Shown one piece after another: positions 8,108 through 17,212 of a stretch of 32,785 nucleotides of DNA. The stretch's first letter is position 1; every line of letters starts with the position of its first letter. Made by a program: the position numbers and the translations under genes. The notes under the pieces were generated by a model. That model was not told where the DNA came from, did not search any database, and saw nothing but the letters and a program-made list of their open reading frames with translations. Location: NCBI GenBank assembly GCA_002689605.1, contig NZGY01000103.1, positions 19,437 through 52,221 of the forward strand. The letters run 5' to 3'. The stretch comes from Filomicrobium sp. (lineage in GTDB: Bacteria; Pseudomonadota; Alphaproteobacteria; Rhizobiales; Hyphomicrobiaceae).

Positions 8108-10483
8108 ATGGCGGTTGTCGACGATAGCGCGAAAGACCAAGGCATTGGCGCGCGATTGCGCCGAAGTGAAGATGACCGATATTTGCGCGGACGAGGGCGT
8201 TATGTCGCCGATATTCGTCGCCCAGGCATGCTCGAGATGGCATTCGTGCGTAGTCCTTTGGCACATGCCAACATTTGCGGCATTTCAAAACCTAGTACCG
8301 ACGCTGACATCAGATATGAGAATGTATTCACAAACGCGGACCTCACCGGGGTAACCGGCATTATTGCAAATTGTGCGCTCCCTGGATTTCGTAGTTCCGA
8401 GCAACCAGTACTGGCCCATGACAAAGTGCGTCACGTCGGCGAACCAATTGTAGCTTGCCTGGCGGAGACACGCGCGGCAGCCGAAGATCTTGCGGAACTC
8501 GTCGACATTGATTTCGAGGAATTAACGGCCGTCGCGGATATGACAACCGCCCGCGGCAGAGACATGCCGTTGCTGCACGAGCATTGGGAAGAAAACGCCT
8601 TTCTTGAAACCAACGTGGACACGAACTTCGAGGCAGCGATCGTCGGTGCAGCTTCAGTTATCACACGGACCTATCGTACGGCGCGGCAATGCATGGCCCC
8701 CATCGAAGGACGAGGCTGTCTCGCCGAATGGGATCGTCATCTGGAACAGCTCACGCTGCACACAGCAGCGCAAATGCCCCACATCGTCCGCACAGGTCTC
8801 GCGGAATGCCTTGGCCTGGATCACGGACAAGTCCGCATCATATCACCAGATGTCGGCGGTGGTTTCGGTTACAAGGGAATATTGCTCGTCGAAGAAGTCT
8901 GCGCCAGCTTTCTGGCGATGAAGCTTGATCGCCCGATCCGCTGGATTGAAGATCGACGAGAGCATCTGACCAGCGGTGCCAATTGTCGCGAACACTACTA
9001 CGAAGTAACGGGCTATGCAGCAGCTGACGGCGAGTTACTTGCAGTTGACTGCGAAGCTCTTGTCGACTCAGGAGCCTACTCACTTTATCCGTTCTCTGCT
9101 TGTCTTGAGGCTGCGCAAGTTACAAGCATTCTCCCTGGTCCCTACAAGCTTCAAGGCTTCCGCTGCAAAGCGATATCTGTTGCAACCAACAAGCCGAGCA
9201 TCCTGCCTTTTCGCGGTGTTGCACGCACCGGGGTCTGCTTTGCCATGGAGCTGATGATGGATGCGCTGGCAGAGGATCTCGGGCTTACACCTGAGGCCAT
9301 CCGCCAGCGCAATCTCGTGCCGCCGAGCGAGATGCCCTTCACAAACATCACCAACAAATTCTTTGACAGTGGAGACTATCCTCAGGCACTGCAACGCGCA
9401 GTCGAAGCCATCGATGTCGAAGGGGCCCGCCAACAACAGAGCGCTACAACTGGCAACACACGTATTGGCGTTGGATTCTCGATCTTCTGCGAACAAGGTG
9501 CCCATGGCACGACAGTCTATCAGGGCTGGGGAGTGCCTATGGTACCCGGCTATGAACAGGCAACTGCCCGACTAACACCAGACGGCGGACTGGAATTACG
9601 CGTCGGCGTGCATAGTCATGGTCAGGGCCTGGAGACGACACTCGCACAAATTGCTCACTCTGAACTCGGAATCTCCCCCGCCAAGATCAAAGTTGTTCAT
9701 GGCGACACAGCCTACACACCATACTCAACCGGCACTTGGGGATCACGCTGTATTGTGATGGCTGGAGGGGCGGTCGGCACTGCAGCCGCAGCTATTGGCG
9801 ATCGGATTCGCGCTATTGCGGGGCATCTGCTCCAGGCCAAACCGGATGACATTGTACTGCAGGGAGGTTTCGCGCGCGCAGGCGACGCTGAGATCAGTCT
9901 CGAAGAAGTGGCACACACCTGGTACCGCAAACCACACTTCCTGCCGCCGGATATGGATCCACGCGGCCTCGAAGCCACCGAGGGCTACAAGACCAAACCC
10001 GATACCGGCACATTCTCCTACGCCTGCCATGCCGTTAAGGTGAGTGTCGACCTCGACCTCGGGCAAATCGAGCTCCTCGATTATGTCGTTGTCGAAGATG
10101 CAGGGACCATGATCAATCCCATGGTTGTCGACGGTCAGGTCTTAGGCGGTACCGTCCAGGGAATTGGAACTGCACTCTTCGAAGAAATGCCCTTTGACGC
10201 CGGAGGCCAACCACTCGCATCAACACTGGCTGACTATCACTTGCCGGTGGCAGCGGACATTCCTCCCATCCGCATCGTCCACATGGAAACACCCTCACCG
10301 CTCAGTAAGTACGGACAGAAGGGTATTGGCGAAAGCGGCGCCATTGGTCCTCCAGCGGCAATTGCAAACGCGGTCAATGATGCGCTTCGCCCACTAGGTG
10401 CCCGCGTCAATGAAATACCAATGACACCCGAGCGCGTTCTGAGCGCTCTGGCCACTGCGGCTGGTGAGGGGAACAAGTCATGA
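8108..10483 (+). CDS. Xanthine dehydrogenase family molybdopterin-binding large subunit (CoxL-like)
   Basis: This 791-residue protein is the catalytic subunit of a three-subunit molybdenum hydroxylase. It has an N-terminal alpha/beta hammerhead domain (about 15-130) followed by the molybdopterin-binding domains. Visible landmarks are Gln222 in A-A-Q-M-P-H, the G-G-G-F-G-Y-K-G loop (250-257), and the catalytic Glu742 in G-I-G-E-S-G. The active-site loop reads P-F-R-G-V-A-R (367-373). CO dehydrogenase form I has A-Y-x-C-S-F-R and the common form II has A-Y-R-G-A-G-R, so this is not a CO-oxidising enzyme; an aldehyde or N-heterocycle is the likely substrate. The next two genes overlap by four bases each, giving the L-M-S order seen in cox-type operons. 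The electron path would be Mo, two [2Fe-2S] clusters, then FAD. Confidence 0.93.
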   Translation: MAVVDDSAKDQGIGARLRRSEDDRYLRGRGRYVADIRRPGMLEMAFVRSPLAHANICGISKPSTDADIRYENVFTNADLTGVTGIIANCALPGFRSSEQPVLAHDKVRHVGEPIVACLAETRAAAEDLAELVDIDFEELTAVADMTTARGRDMPLLHEHWEENAFLETNVDTNFEAAIVGAASVITRTYRTARQCMAPIEGRGCLAEWDRHLEQLTLHTAAQMPHIVRTGLAECLGLDHGQVRIISPDVGGGFGYKGILLVEEVCASFLAMKLDRPIRWIEDRREHLTSGANCREHYYEVTGYAAADGELLAVDCEALVDSGAYSLYPFSACLEAAQVTSILPGPYKLQGFRCKAISVATNKPSILPFRGVARTGVCFAMELMMDALAEDLGLTPEAIRQRNLVPPSEMPFTNITNKFFDSGDYPQALQRAVEAIDVEGARQQQSATTGNTRIGVGFSIFCEQGAHGTTVYQGWGVPMVPGYEQATARLTPDGGLELRVGVHSHGQGLETTLAQIAHSELGISPAKIKVVHGDTAYTPYSTGTWGSRCIVMAGGAVGTAAAAIGDRIRAIAGHLLQAKPDDIVLQGGFARAGDAEISLEEVAHTWYRKPHFLPPDMDPRGLEATEGYKTKPDTGTFSYACHAVKVSVDLDLGQIELLDYVVVEDAGTMINPMVVDGQVLGGTVQGIGTALFEEMPFDAGGQPLASTLADYHLPVAADIPPIRIVHMETPSPLSKYGQKGIGESGAIGPPAAIANAVNDALRPLGARVNEIPMTPERVLSALATAAGEGNKS

Positions 10484-11325
10484 AGCCTGCCAGATTCGAT
10501 TACGCCACACCTCAGAGCGCATCCGAAGTCTCTACCCAACTAAGCAACGGAAACGGCAACACTAAGCTTGTTGCCGGCTCACAATCGCTGGGCCCAATGC
10601 TCAATCTCCGCCTGGCGCGACCTGAGCGACTGTTAGATGTCTCGGCACTACGCGATCTGCGTGAAGTTCGTGAAACTGCAAGTGGCTGTGAAATTGGGGC
10701 GTCGATCACCCACGCCGAGATCGAAGATGGTGACATCAATGACCCCACCAATGGTTGGTTGCGCGAGGCAGCAGCCAACATCGCCCATCGCGCAGTTCGC
10801 AACAGAGGAACACTGGGCGGCAGCCTCGCCCACGCTGACCCTGCCGCCGACTGGGTCATTGTCATGACGGGGCTTGGAGCAACGGTGTTGATTGACGGAC
10901 CGAAGGGACCGCGCGAAGTTGCAATGAAAGACTTCGTCACCGGACCTTTTGAAACAGCACTTTGCCAAGACGAACTCATCAAAGCTGTCCGCGTTCCCAA
11001 GTTTGCCGCCAGCGCTCGCTGGGGCTACTGGAAATTCGTGCGGCAAGTCGGTGAGTTTGCCAAAGCCAGTGCAACCGTGCTTGTGGAACCCGATAAGGAG
11101 TCAGCACGTATCGCAATTGGTGCACTCGGCCGTCAGCCTCTCGTTCTGGGCACAGAGACGTCTAAAGATTTGCTCGAAAGCCGAATTCAGACAGCAGAGG
11201 CTCTCTCAGCAGCACTCCCCAACCGAACCGTAGCGGACTTAAGCATGCACACGGCGGCATTGAACAAGGCTATAGCTCTCGCCCAAGAGAACAATAGTTC
11301 GAGCGATGGAGGCTCAACCGCATGA
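10480..11325 (+). CDS. Molybdenum hydroxylase FAD-binding subunit (CoxM-like)
   Basis: This 281-residue protein is the medium subunit of the hydroxylase. The first FAD-pyrophosphate motif appears as A-G-S-Q-S-L (32-37, usually A-G-G-Q-S-L). The second is the R-N-x-G-T-x-G-G-S-L-A-H-A-D-P region starting near residue 108, both in their expected places. The C-terminal third is the CO dehydrogenase flavoprotein C-terminal domain. It would take electrons from the iron-sulfur subunit and pass them to quinone or another acceptor. The ATG overlaps the large subunit TGA by four bases, and its own stop overlaps the next gene by four bases, so the three are translationally coupled. Length is normal for the family. 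Confidence 0.93.
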   Translation: MKPARFDYATPQSASEVSTQLSNGNGNTKLVAGSQSLGPMLNLRLARPERLLDVSALRDLREVRETASGCEIGASITHAEIEDGDINDPTNGWLREAAANIAHRAVRNRGTLGGSLAHADPAADWVIVMTGLGATVLIDGPKGPREVAMKDFVTGPFETALCQDELIKAVRVPKFAASARWGYWKFVRQVGEFAKASATVLVEPDKESARIAIGALGRQPLVLGTETSKDLLESRIQTAEALSAALPNRTVADLSMHTAALNKAIALAQENNSSSDGGSTA

Positions 11326-12461
11326 GCGAAGTGGAGATAAACCTCACCGTCAACGGTCGCAGCGTCCAAAGTTCGGTCGAACCACGCACCCACTTGGCAG
11401 ATTTCCTGCGCGAGCAACTGTTGCTTACCGGCACCCACCTCGGCTGCGAGCAAGGTGTCTGTGGTGCATGCACAGTCATGATCAATGGCCGGCCAAGCCG
11501 TTCCTGCATTACTTTGGCAGCCTCCTGCGATGCCGCAGACATAAGAACAATTGAGAGTTTCGATGATGATCCATTGATGGTGAAGTTGCGCGATGCCTTC
11601 TCAGAACATCACGGTTTGCAATGCGGGTTCTGTACACCGGGACTGTTGACAACGGCCTATGACGTTGTACGGCGCGTTCCAGATGCGGACGCATCCAAAA
11701 TTCGAAAGGAACTATCAGGAAACCTCTGCCGGTGCACAGGCTATCAAGGAGCTGTGCAAGCCGTTGAGCACGTGATTGCGACCAACCCTCCTACAGCCGA
11801 ACTGCAACCAGGGCCACACACCCAACCACGTATCGGAGCAGCATCAACCGTCAATACAGCCCCGGACACGCCCGCACCAACGAGCGCAAACGTCTCGCTT
11901 CCTGACGAAATAAAAGACGGCATCAAGCTTGAACGTCGCATAGAGATTGCGGCCCCTGCAGACAAGGTTTGGGACGTCCTCAGCGATATCAAAGGTATTG
12001 CAGAATGTGTTCCCGGCGGTTCAATCACAAGAGTGGAAGGATCGGTTGTCGAAGGCCTGATGACGGTGGGCCTCGGTCCTATGCGTGCCAATTTCCAGGG
12101 CGCCGCCAACGTAACGTTCGACCCGGCGACACAATCCGGCAAGTTGCTCGGTCGTGGCGGTGATAGACTTACCAGGTCAAATGTTGATGGAGAGATGACG
12201 TTCCAACTTCACACGACCAGCGCTGACCAATCTGAATTGGAACTAAACATCCTATACAAACTCAAAGGACCTTTGGCTCAATTTGGCCGTCCGGCAATCG
12301 TTTCCGAAGTCGCCGATAAAATCCTGGCAGACACAGCTGCAAGTATTGCAGCCAAGGCGACCGGTAATGAGCACGCATCTGCCACGCAGAAACCCGCGGG
12401 AGGGCTGACACTTCTTTGGTCTGCTCTGCTGGGCATGTTCAAAGGTTTCTTCCGGCGTTGA
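11322..12461 (+). CDS. Fusion of CoxS-like [2Fe-2S] subunit with CoxG-like SRPBCC domain
   Basis: This 379-residue protein joins two proteins that are usually separate. Residues 1-155 form the small hydroxylase subunit, with the plant-type cluster ligands Cys42, Cys47, Cys50 and Cys62 and the second-cluster ligands Cys101, Cys104, Cys136 and Cys138 (C-G-F-C-T-P-G and L-C-R-C-T-G). A Pro/Ala/Thr-rich linker covers about 156-199. Residues 200-345 form a CoxG/SRPBCC domain, beginning with E-I-A-A-P-A-D-K-V-W. A short hydrophobic tail with basic end (about 363-379) resembles the CoxG membrane anchor. CoxG recruits CO dehydrogenase to the membrane, so the fusion may tie this hydroxylase permanently to the membrane and its electron acceptor. 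The reading frame is continuous and the linker is simple, so the fusion looks real. Confidence 0.9.
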   Translation: MSEVEINLTVNGRSVQSSVEPRTHLADFLREQLLLTGTHLGCEQGVCGACTVMINGRPSRSCITLAASCDAADIRTIESFDDDPLMVKLRDAFSEHHGLQCGFCTPGLLTTAYDVVRRVPDADASKIRKELSGNLCRCTGYQGAVQAVEHVIATNPPTAELQPGPHTQPRIGAASTVNTAPDTPAPTSANVSLPDEIKDGIKLERRIEIAAPADKVWDVLSDIKGIAECVPGGSITRVEGSVVEGLMTVGLGPMRANFQGAANVTFDPATQSGKLLGRGGDRLTRSNVDGEMTFQLHTTSADQSELELNILYKLKGPLAQFGRPAIVSEVADKILADTAASIAAKATGNEHASATQKPAGGLTLLWSALLGMFKGFFRR

Positions 12462-12484
12462 AGACGGATGATTGAGAGGCAACA

Positions 12485-13642
12485 ATGAGCGGCAACGATC
12501 CAACAGGTCTGTCTCACCAAAAACTCTGCGCAGTCGAGCCAGCGCTGTCATCAATTGCACCGCTCCGAGACTTCAAGTCAGTTGCAGACAAGACGTTGTT
12601 TCACGCCGGCCCTCCATTGATAGATCCAACGTCTCCACCTGCACCTTTACTGAACGGCATTCTCGCTGCAATCGTGCTTGAGAGATGGGCAAGTTCTCGC
12701 GAAGAGGCGGAAGCATTGTTCGCGAGCGGTGAAGTTAAGCTTAGCCCAGCTCAAGATGCCGGCATCGTCACACCGCTCGCGTTTGTCGTTGGCTCAAGTA
12801 CCGTTTGCCTCAAAGTAAGTGACCTAAACCAGACTGACCGGTTCGTGCTCTCTCCTCTCAATGACGGACCACCTCCCCATGCCATACGGTTTGGCACCTA
12901 CCATGATGCCGGACTGACAATCGTCCAATCATTGATCGACGGCGTTGGGAACGATCTAGCCAATGCTCTCAAAGCCCCCATCCCCCTACTGCCTCAAATG
13001 GCTGCCGCTCTTGCAGACGGAGATGAGTTGCATGGCCGTGTTGCAAGTATGCAGCAGCAGATTCGAGCCATCCTGGACACGCAACTCAGTCCACGTGCAA
13101 CCAAGTATTTGGATGGCGCCGGACAATTCGCATTAAACGCCATAATGGCGGCCGCCGCTTTGATGATTGAAGCAGGCGCTGGCATCCCTGGCAGCAGAAT
13201 GCTCGTTGCATGCGGAGGCAATGGTGAAAGCTTAGGTTTCAAAGTCGCCGATGCTCCAGATAAATGGCTTACGAAACCAGCCACCCGGCCAATCGGTGGC
13301 CGTCTCCCGGGCCTTGAGCAAACTGATGCTCTGCCAGCCATCGGTGACAGCGCTGTCATAGATGCTTTCGGCTTCGGCGCAGCCTGCCTAAGATTCAGCC
13401 CAGAAATAGCGGGTAGTTTGCAAGATCAGTTTGACCGACAGCTGATTTCATCCGCATTCCTGGACGATCGCGCACACAACGCATTCATTGGGCCTCACCC
13501 CAGACTCGGCAACGATAGCATTCGTGTCGGGTTGGACTTGAGCCAGCCGCGAGAATGCCTTGGCATCAACCTTGGGATTGTCGAAGAAACCGGAAAGCAC
13601 GGGTTGATCGGCCGGGGTGTGGCGCCTTGGCCCCAGGGTTAA
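12485..13642 (+). CDS. DUF1116 family protein (AllG/YlbE-like)
   Basis: This 385-residue protein has the DUF1116 pattern: H-A-G-P-P near residue 40, a helix with A-A-I-V-L-E-R-W, the segment E-E-A-E-A-L-F-A-S-G-E-V, A-D-G-D-E-L-H-G-R, and near the C-terminal third a G-G-N-G-E-x-L-G-F-K-V strand followed by A-I-G-D-S-A-V-I-D-A. The family includes YlbE/AllG of E. coli, a component of the oxamate carbamoyltransferase that makes carbamoyl phosphate in allantoin breakdown. The usual partners FdrA and AllH, and a carbamate kinase, are not in this window. Family assignment is from recognition of the motif pattern. The gene follows the CoxS-CoxG fusion after 23 bases with GAGG five bases before the ATG, so it belongs to the hydroxylase operon. 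A role in handling a carbamoyl or ureido intermediate is an inference. Confidence 0.75.
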   Translation: MSGNDPTGLSHQKLCAVEPALSSIAPLRDFKSVADKTLFHAGPPLIDPTSPPAPLLNGILAAIVLERWASSREEAEALFASGEVKLSPAQDAGIVTPLAFVVGSSTVCLKVSDLNQTDRFVLSPLNDGPPPHAIRFGTYHDAGLTIVQSLIDGVGNDLANALKAPIPLLPQMAAALADGDELHGRVASMQQQIRAILDTQLSPRATKYLDGAGQFALNAIMAAAALMIEAGAGIPGSRMLVACGGNGESLGFKVADAPDKWLTKPATRPIGGRLPGLEQTDALPAIGDSAVIDAFGFGAACLRFSPEIAGSLQDQFDRQLISSAFLDDRAHNAFIGPHPRLGNDSIRVGLDLSQPRECLGINLGIVEETGKHGLIGRGVAPWPQG

Positions 13643-13647
13643 CCGGC

Positions 13648-13998
13648 TTATTCCAATGCCACCAATGGATCCTTCAATAAGATATTGCCGTCTTCGATCT
13701 GAACTTCATATCGCCTAAGGGGGGCAAGTTGCCAACCACCAGAGCAACTGCCATCCGCCAGACTGAACCGTGCCAGATGCCGAGGACACTGGATCATATC
13801 ATCCACAAGCATCCCCTCTCCTAAGCGTGCCAGCTGATGTGGGCACAGCCCTTGAAAGGCGCGGATCTCATTCTCGAAATTGACCAAGAGGATAACGTGT
13901 CTCCCGAAGTGCACTTCTTGGAGACCATTGATTGGAACATCAGGAACCGTCGCCACGACAGTCCAGTTCTCTGCAGTTTCATTGTCATCCAATCCCAT
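13648..13998 (-). CDS. Rieske-type [2Fe-2S] ferredoxin
   Basis: This 116-residue protein has the Rieske ligand set C-P-H (Cys52, His54) and C-P-R-H (Cys71, His74) with the usual spacing. It resembles the small soluble ferredoxins of ring-hydroxylating or toluene-monooxygenase-type systems (T4moC also begins its motif C-P-H-Q). It would carry single electrons in the cytoplasm. No Rieske oxygenase, diiron oxygenase or dedicated reductase is in the window. It converges on the DUF1116 gene with five bases between stop codons. The ATG at 13998 is preferred over the TTG at 14016 because GAGGA sits five bases before it. Confidence 0.88.
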   Translation of the reverse strand: MGLDDNETAENWTVVATVPDVPINGLQEVHFGRHVILLVNFENEIRAFQGLCPHQLARLGEGMLVDDMIQCPRHLARFSLADGSCSGGWQLAPLRRYEVQIEDGNILLKDPLVALE

Positions 13999-14201
13999 TT
14001 GTCCTCTTATATTCAATCCCAGATCAAGTCGTTAGGAGTAGAGCGATTGCAATCCTGGCTTCGATCCACTTGCAACACGTTCGCGATTTGACGCATCATA
14101 CCAACTAAGCAGTTCTCCAGCTATTTCGTCGATTGCAATCAAGTCTTTTTCCATGGATAGTCCGCCTCATGACATACAGGGACGGAAGCAATACGCACGT
14201 G
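13999..14201. promoter_or_regulatory. Divergent region between Rieske ferredoxin and RND relic
   Basis: About 200 bases separate two divergent genes and must hold the Rieske gene promoter. The only clear element is the GAGGA ribosome binding site of the Rieske gene (minus strand). An open frame runs through 14133-14201 into the adaptor relic, but it does not look like protein. Confidence 0.35.
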
Positions 14202-15317
14202 ATGCATAAAGCCTGGATCGTTCGATCAAAGTTAGCGCTCACTCTTTTTGCTAACGCGCTCCTGCTGGCCACGCCGACATCGGCACAACAAAAGAATTCA
14301 CAATTACCAAGTGTGATCGTCCAAACAATTGAAGAAAAGGACGTCACGCCCGAGTTCAGGTATGTCGGACGCGTGGTGGCTCGCGACACCGTTTCTATCC
14401 GCGGCCGCGTGTCAGGCATTTTGGAGCGACGAAACTTCGTTGAAGGCCTCACCGTCAAAGAGGGACTGGTTCTTTTCGAGCTTGAAAAAGCTCCTTATCA
14501 GGTTGTCGTTGATCAGCGAAAGGCCGAACTCGCCAGTGCCAAGGCAAAGCTCGTTAATGCCGAAGCCGACTTCAAGCGCAAGAGTTCATTGCAGGGCCGG
14601 AATGTTGTTTCTGAAGCATCACTCGATGAGTCCTGAGCCAGCAAGCTTTCAGGTGAAGCCGATGTTCTGAAGGCCGAAGCTGCTTTGAGAGCAGCTGAGC
14701 TCAACCTTGGCTACACGACCGTAGTAAGCCCGATATCCGGCAAGATCAGCACAGCCAAGTATAGCGTTGGCAATCTTGTCACGACCACAAGCGACCCTTT
14801 GGCGACCGTTACCAGCGTCGATCCCATCTATGTCACCATCGGTGTCAGCGAGAAACAGATGATTGATGCTCGCAAACGCGGGATCGACCTGAAGAACCCT
14901 CCTGTTGCGCCATTTCTCCGGCTGTCTGATGGTACGGACTACAAATTGCCAGGCGCCTTCAACTACCTCTCGCCTGATGTCAATCAGAGCACGGACACGA
15001 TCACGGCACGTGCGCAATTCCCCAATCCTAACGGTGTTTCGCTTCCAGGACAGTTCGTAACGGTTGTCATTCGCCCGAAACAGACCGAGCGCTCGATTGT
15101 CGTTCCACAGGTCGCCGTTCAACGCGATAGCGAAGGCTACTTTGTTCTCGTGGTTGATCGAGAGGATAAGGTCGAAGCCCGGCGCATCACTGCCGAGCGA
15201 CAGGTCGAAACAGACTGGGTCGTGTCCAACGGGCTGGCGACAGGAGAGCGTGTCATCATTGATGGCATTCAGAAGGTTCGACCGACCATGGTGGTCAAGC
15301 CGGTTAAAGCGTCCTAA
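14202..15317 (+). pseudogene. RND efflux periplasmic adaptor (AcrA/MexE-like), broken by an internal TGA
   Basis: The frame encodes a membrane-fusion protein that would link an RND pump to an outer-membrane channel. It has a signal-peptide-like start (M-H-K-A-W... ending near A-T-P-T-S-A-Q), then a barrel-sandwich strand with Y-V-G-R-V, an alpha-helical hairpin, the return strand with V-V-S-P-I-S-G, and a C-terminal barrel to 15317. A TGA at 14634-14636 interrupts it inside the helical hairpin, and the same frame continues with matching sequence on the other side. This is a single nonsense change, for example CGA to TGA. There is no frameshift. The ATG at 14202 fits the signal peptide; in-frame ATGs at 14133 and 14169 are alternatives. 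The pump gene follows after 20 bases and is truncated too. Confidence 0.85.
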
Positions 15318-15337
15318 CGCACACCAGAGAGGCAACC

Positions 15338-17212
15338 ATGTTTTCGGCCTTTTTCATTAGCCGCCCGAAGTTCGCGTTGGTTATTTCGATCGTCATCTCT
15401 TTGGTAGGCTTTATCGCTCTGAGTGTTCTCCCCGTCGAAGAGTTCCCAGACGTCGCCCCGCCACAAGTTCAGGTGACGGCAAATTACACCGGAGCGAATG
15501 CAACTGCCGTCGAACAGTCTGTGGCTGCGCCCATTGAAGACGAAGTCAATGGCGTCGATGACATGCTTTATATGTCATCGAACAGTAACAATGATAGCAC
15601 TTACACACTGACTGTCACCTTCGATGTTGGCACCAACCCTGACATTGCTGCAGTAAACATACAAAACAGGGTCGCCACAGCGACCGCGCAGTTACCTTCA
15701 GAAGTAACGAGAAGTGGCGTCACCACCAAGAAACAATCATCCAGCCTGCTGATGGTGATTACGCTTCTGTCGCCAAAGCAATCACGCGATGCATTGTTTC
15801 GCAGCAATTATGCGTCAATCAACATTCAATATAGCCTGTCACGCATAAAGGGCGTTGGCAGCGTCTCACAGTTCGGACCACTCGACTACGGCATGCGCGT
15901 GTGGTTGGATCCGGATCGCCTGACCTCTCTCAATCTAACGACCGCAGACGTTAGTAACGCCATTTCAAGTCAGAATGTGCAGGCGACAGCCGGCCAACTC
16001 GGCGCGCCACCTTACGACACCCGCTCGCATTTCCAGCTTACAATTCAGGCCAAGGGGCGCCTCAAAACAGTTGAAGAGTTCGGGAATATTGTGCTGCGCG
16101 CCAATGCCGATGGCTCCTTCATAAGATTGAAGGACGTGGCACGCATCGAACTCGGTTCGCAGAACTACGGTTCGACAACCACGTTGAACAACTCGCCGGC
16201 AGCAGCAATTGGCATCTACCAGTCTCCAGGTGCCAACGCGCTAGACGTCGCAAACAAAATCTACGCTGAACTCGAACGCCTGGAGAAGCGCTTTCCGCCA
16301 GACGTTGAATACAATATTGTTTATGACACCACTCTATCTGTTCGAGCCTCGGTTCAGGAAGTTGTCACCACACTCTTCATGACGCTTGCGCTAGTGGTGG
16401 CGGTAACTTTCCTATTCCTCGCCGATTGGCGATCAACATTAATCCCGACGCTGGCTATCCCGGTTTCATTGATAGGCACGTTCGCATTCCTGTACCTCTT
16501 TGGCTTCTCAATCAATACCATCACACTATTCGCGATTATTCTGGCTCTTGGCGTGGTCGTAGATGACAGCATTGTCGTTGTTGAAAACGTTCAACGCCTA
16601 ATGGATGAAGAAGGTCTCGAGGTCCGGGAAGCGACGCGAAAATCCATGCAACAGGTCACCGGGCCGGTGATCGCGACCACTCTCGTGTTGTTGGCTGTGT
16701 TCGTCCCAGTGTCATTCATGCCTGGTATTACGGGCGTGCGGTATCGACAGTTTGCTATCACAATTAGCGTCGCTGTTTGTATCTCATCTCTGAATGCACT
16801 AACGCTTGCTCCTGCGCTGTGTGCCCTCATTCTGAAACCGGGCAGCTCAAAACCAACTGGCCCACTCGGTTACTTTGCGGCAGCAGTGGACTGGATGCGG
16901 GATCGGTTCGGATCAACCGCCAGCGCTATGGTACGCCGCGTTTTCGTATCTCTCGCCGTCTTCGCGCTGTTCGTGGCTGCAACCGGCTGGCTATTTTCAC
17001 GCGTTCCAACAGGGTTCCTGCCGCTTGAAGACAAAGGCGCACTGATGGCCAACATCCAACTACCGGATGGAGCCTCATTGTCCCGAACTCAGGAAGTCGC
17101 CGAACGCGCATCGGGAATGATGAGAGAAATAGCCGGCGTTCGTGATGTCCTGGCGGTGCCTGGCTATAGCTTGCTATCCGGAGCAGCGCGAAGCAGACGC
17201 GTATCAACCTGA
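15338..17212 (+). pseudogene. RND efflux permease, 3'-truncated (AcrB/MexF-like)
   Basis: This 624-residue frame is the first 60 percent of an RND pump; intact ones have about 1030-1060 residues. The N-terminal membrane helix, the periplasmic porter domains and helices with the proton-relay motif V-D-D-S-I-V-V-V-E-N are normal. After residue ~616, in the second porter region (P-G-Y-S-L-L-S-G), the homology stops and nine unrelated residues lead to a TGA. DNA directly after reads as the end of an L,D-transpeptidase gene in another frame, so a deletion joined the two genes. The second membrane half and last porter subdomains are missing, so it cannot be a working pump. The start ATG has AGAGAGG at a good distance. 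Confidence 0.88.

Noticed and set aside
10512-11000. A 162-codon open frame on the minus strand inside the Mo hydroxylase FAD subunit gene
   Set aside because: It lies wholly inside a gene with clear motifs in the plus frame and its own translation shows no recognisable domain. It is a reading-frame shadow.
8108-12461. Aerobic CO dehydrogenase (coxLMS)
   Set aside because: Gene order fits, but the large-subunit loop lacks the A-Y-x-C-S-F-R motif with the Cys needed for the Mo-Cu centre. It is a hydroxylase of another substrate.
14634-14636. TGA in the adaptor read as selenocysteine
   Set aside because: RND adaptors are not known selenoproteins, no Cys is expected at this site in the helical hairpin, and the pump gene next to it is truncated as well. 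A nonsense mutation is simpler.
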